6,713 nucleotides of DNA from Haemophilus parahaemolyticus (GTDB taxonomy: Bacteria; Pseudomonadota; Gammaproteobacteria; Enterobacterales; Pasteurellaceae): assembly GCF_018373095.1 (NCBI RefSeq), contig NZ_JAHAHT010000095.1:1-6713 (forward strand). Direction: 5' to 3'. Shown one piece after another: positions 1 to 5,527 of the stretch; the stretch's first letter is position 1, and each line of letters opens with the position of its first letter. A program made the translations under genes and the position numbers. Below the pieces are notes generated by a model. That model did not search any database, was not told the DNA's origin, and saw only the letters and a list, made by a program, of their open reading frames with translations.

Positions 1-37
1 TGTCATCTTCAACAATTAGAATTGTTGTATTATTCAT
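1..37 (-). CDS. Response regulator, N-terminal fragment (runs off left edge)
   Basis: Only the first 12 codons are inside the window. They read MNNTTILIVEDD on the minus strand, the usual first beta strand and acidic pair of a CheY-like receiver domain, so the product is probably the cytoplasmic response regulator of a two-component system; its output domain lies outside the window. The ATG at 37-35 follows a strong GGAGG ribosome site (about 8 nt upstream). The start overlaps the end of the histidine kinase remnant by 8 nt, a normal translationally coupled arrangement. Since the kinase is truncated, the regulator may now lack its own promoter and partner. The system cannot be named from 12 residues. 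Confidence 0.6.
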   Translation of the reverse strand, partial: MNNTTILIVEDD

Positions 38-120
38 TGTTCTCTTCCTCCAACGGTAGGCTTAATTCAAATGTTGCCCCACCTAAATCGTTATTATTGA
101 GCCATTGCGAATTTCCTTGT
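30..120 (-). pseudogene. Sensor histidine kinase, C-terminal remnant
   Basis: The minus frame ending at TAA 32-30 reads QGNSQWLNNNDLGG followed by ATFELSLPLEEENNE. This matches the end of a HATPase_c domain, where a GGA-x-F-x-L-x-LP strand closes the fold. Upstream of about position 115 the similarity stops. The frame continues as unfamiliar sequence and meets a TGA at 194-192, so no H-box, N-box or dimerisation domain is present. The break coincides with the left arm of the palindromic element at 112-240, suggesting truncation by insertion or recombination there. Its stop overlaps the start of the response regulator, which fits a former kinase-regulator operon. Identification rests on a short stretch. 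Confidence 0.55.
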
Positions 121-240
121 GTAGTACAAGGCATCCGAGATTTGCTAAACGCCAGACACAAAAAATCGCCCATCTGAAAAATCAGATCGGCTCAAAGCGT
201 TTGCGCCTCGAATACCGTACTGCCACAAGGAAACTTGTGG
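112..240. repeat. Nested imperfect palindrome with hairpins at both ends (MITE-like or structured RNA)
   Basis: Paired arms are visible from outside in. TTTCCTTGTG (112-121) matches CACAAGGAAA (224-233) perfectly, and the match extends through AGTAC/GTACT with one bulge. Then come CGAG/CTCG (136-139, 207-210), AAACGC/GCGTTT (147-152, 197-202), GCC/GGC (168-170, 189-191) and ATCTGA/TCAGAT (172-177, 182-187) around an AAAA loop. Each end also has its own hairpin: CCTTGT/ACAAGG (115-120, 126-131) and CCACAAG-GAAA-CTTGTGG (223-240, a 7-bp stem with a GNRA-type loop). No open frame of useful length crosses it. It could be a miniature inverted-repeat element, a repetitive intergenic palindrome, or the DNA of a structured RNA. 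I do not recognise the family. Confidence 0.5.
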
Positions 241-448
241 ACTTAATGCCTAGATAAACACATGGCAACATTCACCCGTAATGTGGCAAAACGCACCTTT
301 TTATCGGTTTACCTATCTTTTCCAATTTAAGGAAAAGCAATGGTAAAATTGATTCGTGACTAAATTGATTTCTGTTTACTTAGGAGGATTTCTCCCTTTA
401 CCGAAAAATACTAAAATTTTTAATGTAATAATTTAATCAGTCTAACTA
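241..448. other. Intergenic stretch with small hairpins, no gene
   Basis: No credible coding frame is present. The only ATG-started frame seen on the plus strand (262-330, 23 codons) has no ribosome site. Structural features are ACATT/AATGT (268-272, 280-284), a perfect 7-bp inverted repeat CTTTTCC/GGAAAAG (317-323, 331-337) and a direct repeat AAATTGATT (346-354, 362-370). An AGGAGG-like run near 382 on the plus strand leads to no start codon. The 3' end of the abi transcript must lie here, but I see no convincing GC-rich terminator. Confidence 0.45.
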
Positions 449-1435
449 TTATGTACCTATTCTTTTATCAGCTACAGAAAATGAATTGTATATTAACTCT
501 AAATTATTATCAGATATTCCCATTAGTTCTATTTTTGCATTAGGTAGATTAGGGAATGATTTTAATAAGTCACCAAACTTATCCAACCAATGATAATTGG
601 TACTTGTTTGACTAACAAGATACCATAAGACAGCAATTCGGCTAAAGATTCGGGCTTTAGATTTTTGATCTAACTCAACTTTATCAAAATACGCATTTGC
701 CTTTTTAAATTTGGCTAGTCTAGGATTTGAAAAATCAGGAATTACAATATCAGTAAAAGATTTATTCCAAACCCTTGAATGGTGAGCTGATAGATTTCTA
801 ACTATATTAATTTCATTCAACCAACCTTTTAAGGTGTTTTCATCAATATTAAATTGTTTAGCAATTTTTCTTTGTTGCTGTCCATTTAGTAAAGAATAGA
901 ATTTTGACATCGTTCCAAAATCCCATGTCTCAGTAATAACCCAAAAAGGAAGTTCTTTATCATTAGCTTTATGCCATTCGATAAACTCATCTTTACAACG
1001 TTGGATCTTATTTGATACAGAATCTAGCCATTTTGCATAGGCATAACTATTATTTTTCCACTGATGTTTTAGAAATTTATGGTTTATTAAAGTATAATCC
1101 TGATAGGCTAGAGGGTTATCTCGCCCTAGTTCATGAGCAATTATTGTTCTAATATTAATTTCTAATCTCTCTATAATATCTAGCAATAGTAATCTAAGTT
1201 TTTTATCAAAGATATATAATTTATAAACTTCTTCAAAAACAACGTTATCTAAGAACTCATCACTTAATGAATTGTTTGGATTAGGTTTTCTTGATATATG
1301 CCAAAAGCCAGACAAGCGATAATAACCAACTTGCGATAGTTTCTTTTCTGCATACTTAGGATCATTTATTGTCATTCCCCTAGATTTTAACTGTTCAACC
1401 AGTTTAGGGTATTCTTTGTGGGGTTTAATAGTCAT
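449..1435 (-). CDS. Abi_2-type (AbiD/AbiF-like) HEPN abortive-infection protein
   Basis: A 328-residue cytoplasmic protein from the ATG at 1435. The N-terminal part has the family pattern of a conserved opening (KPHKEYPKLVEQLKSRGM) and a GYYRLSGFW block near residues 37-45. The C-terminal part carries an RNLSAHH motif (Arg213, His218), the R-x4-H signature of HEPN ribonucleases. A second R-x4-H spacing occurs at RTIIAH (Arg96, His101). Family members provide phage resistance by abortive infection, presumably by cleaving RNA; that activity is inferred here. The frame can be extended upstream to a GTG at 1474, but the extra 13 residues do not look like family sequence and would run through the structured RNA, so ATG 1435 is preferred. 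No Shine-Dalgarno sequence precedes this ATG, and a TATATT box lies only 8 nt upstream, so translation may be leaderless or controlled by the leader RNA. AT-rich and probably acquired. Confidence 0.85.
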   Translation of the reverse strand: MTIKPHKEYPKLVEQLKSRGMTINDPKYAEKKLSQVGYYRLSGFWHISRKPNPNNSLSDEFLDNVVFEEVYKLYIFDKKLRLLLLDIIERLEINIRTIIAHELGRDNPLAYQDYTLINHKFLKHQWKNNSYAYAKWLDSVSNKIQRCKDEFIEWHKANDKELPFWVITETWDFGTMSKFYSLLNGQQQRKIAKQFNIDENTLKGWLNEINIVRNLSAHHSRVWNKSFTDIVIPDFSNPRLAKFKKANAYFDKVELDQKSKARIFSRIAVLWYLVSQTSTNYHWLDKFGDLLKSFPNLPNAKIELMGISDNNLELIYNSFSVADKRIGT

Positions 1436-1449
1436 AGATTGGGAATATA

Positions 1450-1530
1450 GAAAAGCAAGGGCGCAGCTTGACACTCTAAGTCGATTGTATTTCTACAAAC
1501 CCTAGGGACAGGGGCTACGCCACGATTGGC
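1450..1530 (-). ncRNA. Structured leader/small RNA upstream of the Abi gene
   Basis: Transcription from the promoter at 1535-1562 would begin near 1528 on the minus strand. The RNA has a closing stem GGCGUAGC (1521-1514) with GCUGCGCC (1467-1460), eight pairs including one G-U. Inside it are three small hairpins: CCCU/AGGG (1513-1510, 1503-1500), UUGUA-GAAA-UACAA (1498-1485, GNRA-type loop) and GAC/GUC (1482-1480, 1472-1470). An alternative 5' hairpin GCCA/UGGC (1530-1527, 1522-1519) would compete with the closing stem. After the stem comes a pyrimidine-rich CUUGCUUUUC that could end the RNA. No coding frame explains it. From memory, conserved structured RNAs have been described upstream of abiF genes, and RNA antitoxins are proposed for such HEPN toxins. 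Assignment to that class is inference. Confidence 0.55.
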
Positions 1531-1534
1531 ACGG

Positions 1535-1562
1535 ATTATACATTTAAAATTATTAATGTCTA
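1535..1562 (-). promoter_or_regulatory. Sigma-70 promoter for the structured RNA / abi gene
   Basis: On the minus strand TAGACA (1562-1557) is followed after 16 nt by a perfect TATAAT (1540-1535). The expected start near 1528 lies at the first base pairs of the structured RNA, about 93 nt before the abi start codon. The tract between the boxes and just upstream of them is very AT-rich, which also favours promoter function. Confidence 0.65.
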
Positions 1563-1594
1563 AAAGTTTTTACCTATCAATAAACTTTATTAAC

Positions 1595-1622
1595 AAAAAA
1601 GCAACCCCTTGCGAGGTTGCTC
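1595..1622 (-). terminator. Rho-independent terminator of the OmpA-like remnant
   Basis: On the minus strand GCAACC (1620-1615) and GGTTGC (1606-1601) enclose an 8-nt loop and are followed directly by a run of six T (1600-1595). The flanking A-T pair extends the stem. It lies about 67 nt after the stop codon of the OmpA-like remnant and upstream of the abi promoter, so it insulates the abi unit from upstream readthrough. Confidence 0.8.
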
Positions 1623-1688
1623 CTAATTTTGGAAACAATTTTTAAATAAAATCTTCAAAACCGTTAGGCTAAGAAGTCGGTTTGCAGA

Positions 1689-2168
1689 TTACTGCAAATT
1701 CTGTGCTGGCAATGCTGGATTTGGATTGCCTGTAATGTGCGGACTATAAGGGGAGTTCGCATCGTAAAGTGGTGCGGGACCGATTGGACCTGCGACTTTT
1801 TCGCTTGAGCCTGCGTTAAGCTCTGTGCCTTGTACTTTAACTACCACACGACGGTTCGGGCGTAAGCAGTCTTTAGCAGCTTGGTCGTTGCCTTCGCAAG
1901 CTTTTACTTGGTTGGCTTTACCGTAGCCTACGGCACTTAACTCCGCTTTTACACCTAAACATTGGAGTTCAGCTTTCACTGTGTCGGCACGGCGTTGAGA
2001 AAGTGCTAAATTGTAAAAAACTGCCCCATACGGTCGGTGTAGCCTTCAATGGTAGAGGCTTTTACGTTTAAGCTGTTGAGCTTATCGGCAAGCGCGGCTA
2101 CGACCTGTTTTCCTTAGGTTCTTAGCTCCGCCTTGTCAAAATCAAACAAGAAATCCGAACTTAAATTA
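1689..2168 (-). pseudogene. OmpA-family outer membrane protein, degraded C-terminal remnant
   Basis: Three joined frames encode the periplasmic peptidoglycan-binding OmpA_C domain. The first starts FNLSSDFLFDFDKAELR and meets TAA at 2116-2114. After that stop the same frame continues GKQVVAALADKLNSLN and GYTDRMG, then a net 1-nt loss at about 2014-2028 shifts the frame to YNLALSQRRADTVKAEL. The rest runs through GYGKANQVKACEGN and RPNRRVVVKVQG to a Pro-rich tail ending at TAA 1691-1689. The N-x2-L-S-x2-R-A signature and the RPNRRV end are typical of this domain. The signal peptide and beta-barrel or N-terminal part are absent; an in-frame TAA lies just upstream of 2168. Base composition is clearly more GC-rich than the adjacent glycosyltransferase. 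The intact terminator downstream shows it was once a full transcription unit. Confidence 0.8.
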
Positions 2169-2199
2169 AATGATTAAAGACGTTATTTAAAAATGGTAT

Positions 2200-3525
2200 T
2201 TATGATAAAGCAAGTATATCTAGACGATTTTTGACTTCTCTGATTACAAAGTCCCAGTTGTAGTCTAGTTTTTGTCTAAACAATCTCACATTATCATACC
2301 ATATACTATCCTTTCTATTTAGTAGCCATCGGCTATCTGCTTTATAAGGTAATAATATCCATGTTCTTTTTCCCATCGCTGCAGAAAGGTGAGCAATAGA
2401 AGTATCAATAGTTATGACAAGATCTAGCTCATTTATCAGAGAGGATGTATCAAAAAAGTTAGATATTTCTGAATCATATAGAAATAGATTATCCCATTGT
2501 TTTGCTTTGTTTTTATCGTCTTCACTAATTTCTTTCTGAATACAATGAAATATTGTATTTGGAATGCTAAATAGAGATGAAATCTTAGAAATTCCAATAT
2601 TCCTAATAAAATCATTAGGTCGTGAAGTGCTAGACCAACATACCCCAATATTCAACTTATCTTTCTTAAGCAATGACTTAACTGATTCCGTTGAGTGAAA
2701 CAAGTATTTATCTTTATATGGTATATCTATCAGCAGATCTTTCATTAAGAATGGGATACTCATAATTGGACAGTAATAATCAAACGCTACGTACTCTCCT
2801 GCCTTTCTAATAACTTTTATGTTATATTTATTCAAATTATATTCTAAAAAATCATTCGTAATATCATGCGTATTAACAATAACTTCCATCCCTAAGTTCT
2901 TAAGTAAAATAGCATAACGAATATATTGAAACTCATCACCAATGCCTTGCTCATACTGTAATAATAACACTTTCCCTTTTGCAATTATCCCATTCCATAA
3001 TTGAAAATTAGAAAATTGATTATGAATAGGTTGTACATCCTTTCTAGATTCGTATAAAGGCAACCCATTTGAAAAATCCCCTAATCTTAATAAAATTGTC
3101 GATAGTCCAAATTTAAAACAATTTAATTCTTCCTTTGCATTTGGAAAATTATTAGTAATTATCTCTATCCCAATCAGATAATCAGAAATAGCAAGTTCAA
3201 AAAGTCCCAAATCGGCTAATCTAACAGCTCGATTATTGTAATCCATAACGTTAAATTTAGCATTTCTTAATGCATAATCGAATTCTTTAAGACTATTGTA
3301 TAGTTCGACATAGACTCCTTTTTCTTCGTAAGAAAAACGAACAGAAGTAGAAATATAAGACGGTTTAGATATTTCTCTAATTGAAAGTTCGGCTAAATGG
3401 ATAAGATCTAATTCAATCAATGATTCATAGCGTTCTATCTGATAATGATAGTCTTTAGGATGCTTTAGAAGGTAGCTATCAACAACAACTAAACGCTCTA
3501 ACTTTTTTAACAAAATATTACTCAT
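2200..3525 (-). CDS. TPR-containing glycosyltransferase, GT9/heptosyltransferase-like C-terminus
   Basis: A 441-residue protein without signal peptide or membrane segment. Residues ~90-160 look like degenerate TPR units (NNRAVRLADLGLFELAISDY and similar). Residues 192-212 (EQGIGDEFQYIRYAILLKNL) and IGVCWSS at 293 mark a GT-B fold. Near the end come DTSIAHLSAAMGK (374-386), LLPYKADSRWLL (391-402) and SIWYDNVRLFRQ (407-418), the recognisable nucleotide-sugar-site pattern of GT9-like enzymes. The family transfers sugars to proteins or surface glycans; donor and acceptor cannot be told from sequence. It is very AT-rich compared with xerD, suggesting recent transfer. A TATAAT (3547-3542) lies about 16 nt before the ATG with no good -35 box, and it may also be reached by readthrough from the repressor gene 44 nt upstream. 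There is no adjacent glycan locus. Confidence 0.75.
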   Translation of the reverse strand: MSNILLKKLERLVVVDSYLLKHPKDYHYQIERYESLIELDLIHLAELSIREISKPSYISTSVRFSYEEKGVYVELYNSLKEFDYALRNAKFNVMDYNNRAVRLADLGLFELAISDYLIGIEIITNNFPNAKEELNCFKFGLSTILLRLGDFSNGLPLYESRKDVQPIHNQFSNFQLWNGIIAKGKVLLLQYEQGIGDEFQYIRYAILLKNLGMEVIVNTHDITNDFLEYNLNKYNIKVIRKAGEYVAFDYYCPIMSIPFLMKDLLIDIPYKDKYLFHSTESVKSLLKKDKLNIGVCWSSTSRPNDFIRNIGISKISSLFSIPNTIFHCIQKEISEDDKNKAKQWDNLFLYDSEISNFFDTSSLINELDLVITIDTSIAHLSAAMGKRTWILLPYKADSRWLLNRKDSIWYDNVRLFRQKLDYNWDFVIREVKNRLDILALS

Positions 3526-3569
3526 AACTTGTTTCTGGAAATATTATAGATTTTGCTGTCTCATTATTA

Positions 3570-3920
3570 TTAACGTTCTTGTGTATTTTTTAGCTCGTTA
3601 AGAATAGCCTGACTTGTTGTTTTCAAAATACGCTTCCCTGATTCATTAATTGTGCGATACTGATTTAATAGCTCTGATTCCTCTACGTTTAAACTTATAT
3701 TTTGTTCAGATGTGTACATTTCGCCATTACCACTTACCAGCCAATTCAGGTTAACACCTAATCGGGTATGTAACTTCATCAAGGCTTCAGCATTCGGTTC
3801 GCGCCCACTCAAAATGTAATTTTGTAGCGTTCGATAAGGTATATTAGTTTGCTCAGAAAAGGTTTTTAGATTAAAACCTTTCACTTCCATCACTTGTTTT
3901 AGTCTTTCGCTTGTATTCAT
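3570..3920 (-). CDS. XRE-family phage CI-like repressor
   Basis: A 116-residue DNA-binding protein. Residues 3-65 form an HTH domain; the recognition region reads LKTFSEQTNIPYRTLQNYI, followed by SGREPNAEALMKLHTRLGV and the NLNWLVSGNGEMY end typical of Phage_CI_repr/HTH_XRE repressors. The remaining ~45 residues are helical and too short for a LexA-type self-cleaving domain, so SOS-type induction by autocleavage is not expected. The ATG at 3920-3918 has an AAAGGGG ribosome site (3934-3928). The gene is transcribed away from the transposase and shares with it an intergenic region holding two opposed promoters and a dyad, which implies autoregulation and control of the divergent operon. Confidence 0.85.
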   Translation of the reverse strand: MNTSERLKQVMEVKGFNLKTFSEQTNIPYRTLQNYILSGREPNAEALMKLHTRLGVNLNWLVSGNGEMYTSEQNISLNVEESELLNQYRTINESGKRILKTTSQAILNELKNTQER

Positions 3921-3935
3921 TTGTGTACCCCTTTA

Positions 3936-3964
3936 TTGACTTCATGTATTTATTTGTGTATATT
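3936..3964 (+). promoter_or_regulatory. Rightward promoter toward the transposase operon
   Basis: TTGACT (3936-3941), 17 nt, then TATATT (3959-3964) on the plus strand. Its -10 box lies inside the left half of the dyad at 3951-3978, so the repressor bound there should block it. The transcript would start near 3971 and reach the transposase ATG at 4042. Confidence 0.6.
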
Positions 3965-3978
3965 TATATACATAAATA
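3951..3978. promoter_or_regulatory. Operator-like dyad between repressor and transposase
   Basis: TATTTGTGTATA (3951-3962) and TATACATAAATA (3967-3978) are inverted repeats with 11 of 12 positions matching around a 4-nt TTTA centre. Further half-site-like copies occur nearby: TTGTGTA at 3921-3927, within the repressor leader, and ATGTATTT at 3944-3951. The dyad covers the -10 of the rightward promoter and the expected start of the leftward repressor promoter, as in phage CI/Cro switches. Confidence 0.6.
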
Positions 3979-3983
3979 GGACA

Positions 3984-4012
3984 ATTATACATCTTTAGGT
4001 ATGTTCTAACAA
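3984..4012 (-). promoter_or_regulatory. Leftward promoter of the repressor gene
   Basis: On the minus strand TTGTTA (4012-4007), 17 nt, then TATAAT (3989-3984). The transcript would start near 3977, inside the operator-like dyad, and give a ~57-nt leader before the repressor ATG. Confidence 0.55.
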
Positions 4013-4041
4013 ATTATAATTTTAAGGCTTCAGATTCTACA

Positions 4042-5079
4042 ATGGCTCAACACTTTCTTCTATCAAGCAAAGCTCGCACGCTTTCTTCTTACGAGATTGC
4101 ACAACTCTCGGAAGAAGAAGCATATGATTTGCTTTGTGAATTAAGATGGGGGGGCAAAGAGTTTATCACTTGTCCTAAATGTGGAGTACAACACAAGCCT
4201 TATTATATTTCTACACGTAAACAATGGCGCTGCAAACATTGTAATCACACTTTTAGTGTCACTTCTGGTACCATTTTTGCCAATCGCAAGAAACCGATTA
4301 AGGTTTATCTCTATGCTTTAATGGAATGGGTAAATGCTGTCAAAGGGTTATCTTCCCTTCAATTAGCTCGTAATGCAAAACTTAATCCTCGCACGGCATT
4401 TGTTTTATCACATAAATTCCGCAAGGCTTTACTTGAAAGCCGTGATATGAAACCACTTTCAGGTGTAGTGGATATGGACGGTACTTATGTTCATCCTACA
4501 CCACGTAAAGCAAATAAGAAATCTGATCGCATTGACTATCGTTTAAAGGAAAATCAGAATCCTGATAAACGTTGTGTCATGGTTGCACGTGAGCATTATT
4601 CGCCAGAAGAAAAAGCCAGTAATGTGTTGCATTGTGGAGCAAAACGTTCTCACGTTTTTGTGGCGCATACGGAATCGCAATCGGTAGTGAAAAGTTTTGC
4701 TGACAAATTCATTAAACCTAATACGCAAATCAATACCGATGAAAGCACAGCTTATGATGTCTTGTTGCCTTACTATAACTTGAGAACGGTAAACCATAAA
4801 GAAGAATATCGTAGTGACTTAGGTGTAACAAACAATCAGGCAGAAAGTCTATTTAGTCGTTTCAAACGTATGTACTACGGACAAGTTCACCGTATCAGCA
4901 ACGAATACTTACTTAACTATGCTAATGAAATTGCGTACCGTGAGGACAATCGCCGTACCTCAAATAAAGCGCAGTTTATTGATGTATTGAGCCGATGTTT
5001 GAAAACCACCAACGATAACAATGAATGGTGCGGTTATTGGCAACGAAAAATTATTCATCAAGAAGTGATTTGGCAGTAG
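4042..5079 (+). CDS. IS1595-family DDE transposase
   Basis: A 345-residue transposase. It opens MAQHFLLSSKARTLS, typical of the family, then has a zinc ribbon with Cys44, Cys47, Cys64 and Cys67 followed by TFSVTSGTIF. An HTH-like region is at ~85-130. The catalytic domain has MDGTYVHP (Asp146), INTDESTAYDVL (Asp233) and TNNQAESLFSRFKRM (Asn264/265, Glu268), ending with YANEIAYREDNRR. Length and motif order fit an intact DDE_Tnp_IS1595 enzyme, which moves an element by cut-and-paste or copying chemistry. There is no clear ribosome site. A TATAAT at 4015-4020 lacks a good -35, and the promoter at 3936-3964 is the better candidate. I could not identify terminal inverted repeats, so element boundaries are undefined and it may be immobile. 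Confidence 0.9.
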   Translation: MAQHFLLSSKARTLSSYEIAQLSEEEAYDLLCELRWGGKEFITCPKCGVQHKPYYISTRKQWRCKHCNHTFSVTSGTIFANRKKPIKVYLYALMEWVNAVKGLSSLQLARNAKLNPRTAFVLSHKFRKALLESRDMKPLSGVVDMDGTYVHPTPRKANKKSDRIDYRLKENQNPDKRCVMVAREHYSPEEKASNVLHCGAKRSHVFVAHTESQSVVKSFADKFIKPNTQINTDESTAYDVLLPYYNLRTVNHKEEYRSDLGVTNNQAESLFSRFKRMYYGQVHRISNEYLLNYANEIAYREDNRRTSNKAQFIDVLSRCLKTTNDNNEWCGYWQRKIIHQEVIWQ

Positions 5080-5083
5080 ATAT

Positions 5084-5506
5084 ATGGCATACAACTTAGA
5101 TAAGAAGCTCAAAGAATTTGAGTTTGAACGTAAACAGGTATTGCATCATCTTGCATTACTTGATTCGAACATTGCCACATTAAAATGTGCTATTGAGCTT
5201 ACTCAACAGGAAAGTGATGTAGCCCTTTATAATACGGACAACTTTGTGTACCGTTCCAAATATAAGCTCTTTAAAGGGAAAATTCGTAAATACATCGTAC
5301 AAATGATGCGAGAAGCACCCAACAAAGCCTTTACAATTGCCGAACTCACGCAGCGCATTTTTGATATTGAACAAAATCCTGATACACCGTCCGAAAAACA
5401 TCTTGATTCCGTTCGTAAACAACTGAATGAGTTTTATAAAAGAGAATGGATTGATAGAATTCAAATCAGCCGAAATGAGGTTCACTGGCAATGGAAACAA
5501 AAATAG
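5084..5506 (+). CDS. Small coiled-coil/winged-helix-like protein, possible transposon passenger
   Basis: A 140-residue protein that I do not recognise. Residues 5-45 are heptad-like and charged (coiled coil likely). Residues ~62-136 look like a small helical, winged-helix-type DNA-binding unit (YIVQMMREAPNKAFTIAELT, then HLDSVRKQLNEFYKREWID) ending in HWQWK. No membrane segment or catalytic motif is seen. Its ATG is 4 nt after the transposase stop and has no clear ribosome site of its own, so it is probably translated by coupling in the same operon. The stop codon lies within the terminator hairpin. It shares its architecture, and weakly its sequence, with the convergent gene at 5528-5992. 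A role as an accessory or regulator of transposition is inference from position only. Confidence 0.7.
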   Translation: MAYNLDKKLKEFEFERKQVLHHLALLDSNIATLKCAIELTQQESDVALYNTDNFVYRSKYKLFKGKIRKYIVQMMREAPNKAFTIAELTQRIFDIEQNPDTPSEKHLDSVRKQLNEFYKREWIDRIQISRNEVHWQWKQK

Positions 5507-5526
5507 CGGTATCTCTACCGCTATTT
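5501..5526. terminator. Bidirectional terminator between the convergent small genes
   Basis: AAATAGCGGTA (5501-5511) and TACCGCTATTT (5516-5526) are perfectly complementary over 11 bp with a TCTC loop. On the minus strand the stem is followed by TTTTTG, giving a good T tract; on the plus strand the tail is weaker. It overlaps the stop codon of the rightward gene and lies 2 nt from that of the leftward gene. Confidence 0.8.
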
Positions 5527-5527
5527 A

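Noticed and set aside
262..330. 23-codon plus-strand frame
   Set aside because: No ribosome site, no recognisable product, and it lies within hairpin-rich non-coding sequence.
380..400. AGGAGG ribosome site on the plus strand
   Set aside because: No start codon with a usable reading frame follows within the expected distance.
1436..1474. N-terminal extension of the Abi protein starting at GTG 1474
   Set aside because: The 13 extra residues are not family-like, GTG lacks a good ribosome site, and the stretch forms the 3' side of the structured RNA.
4543..4797. Minus-strand frame inside the transposase gene
   Set aside because: Shadow of the transposase; the sense strand carries the conserved catalytic motifs.
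5180..5500. Minus-strand 106-residue frame opposite the passenger-like gene
   Set aside because: Shadow frame; the plus-strand gene is coupled to the transposase and matches the architecture of the convergent protein.
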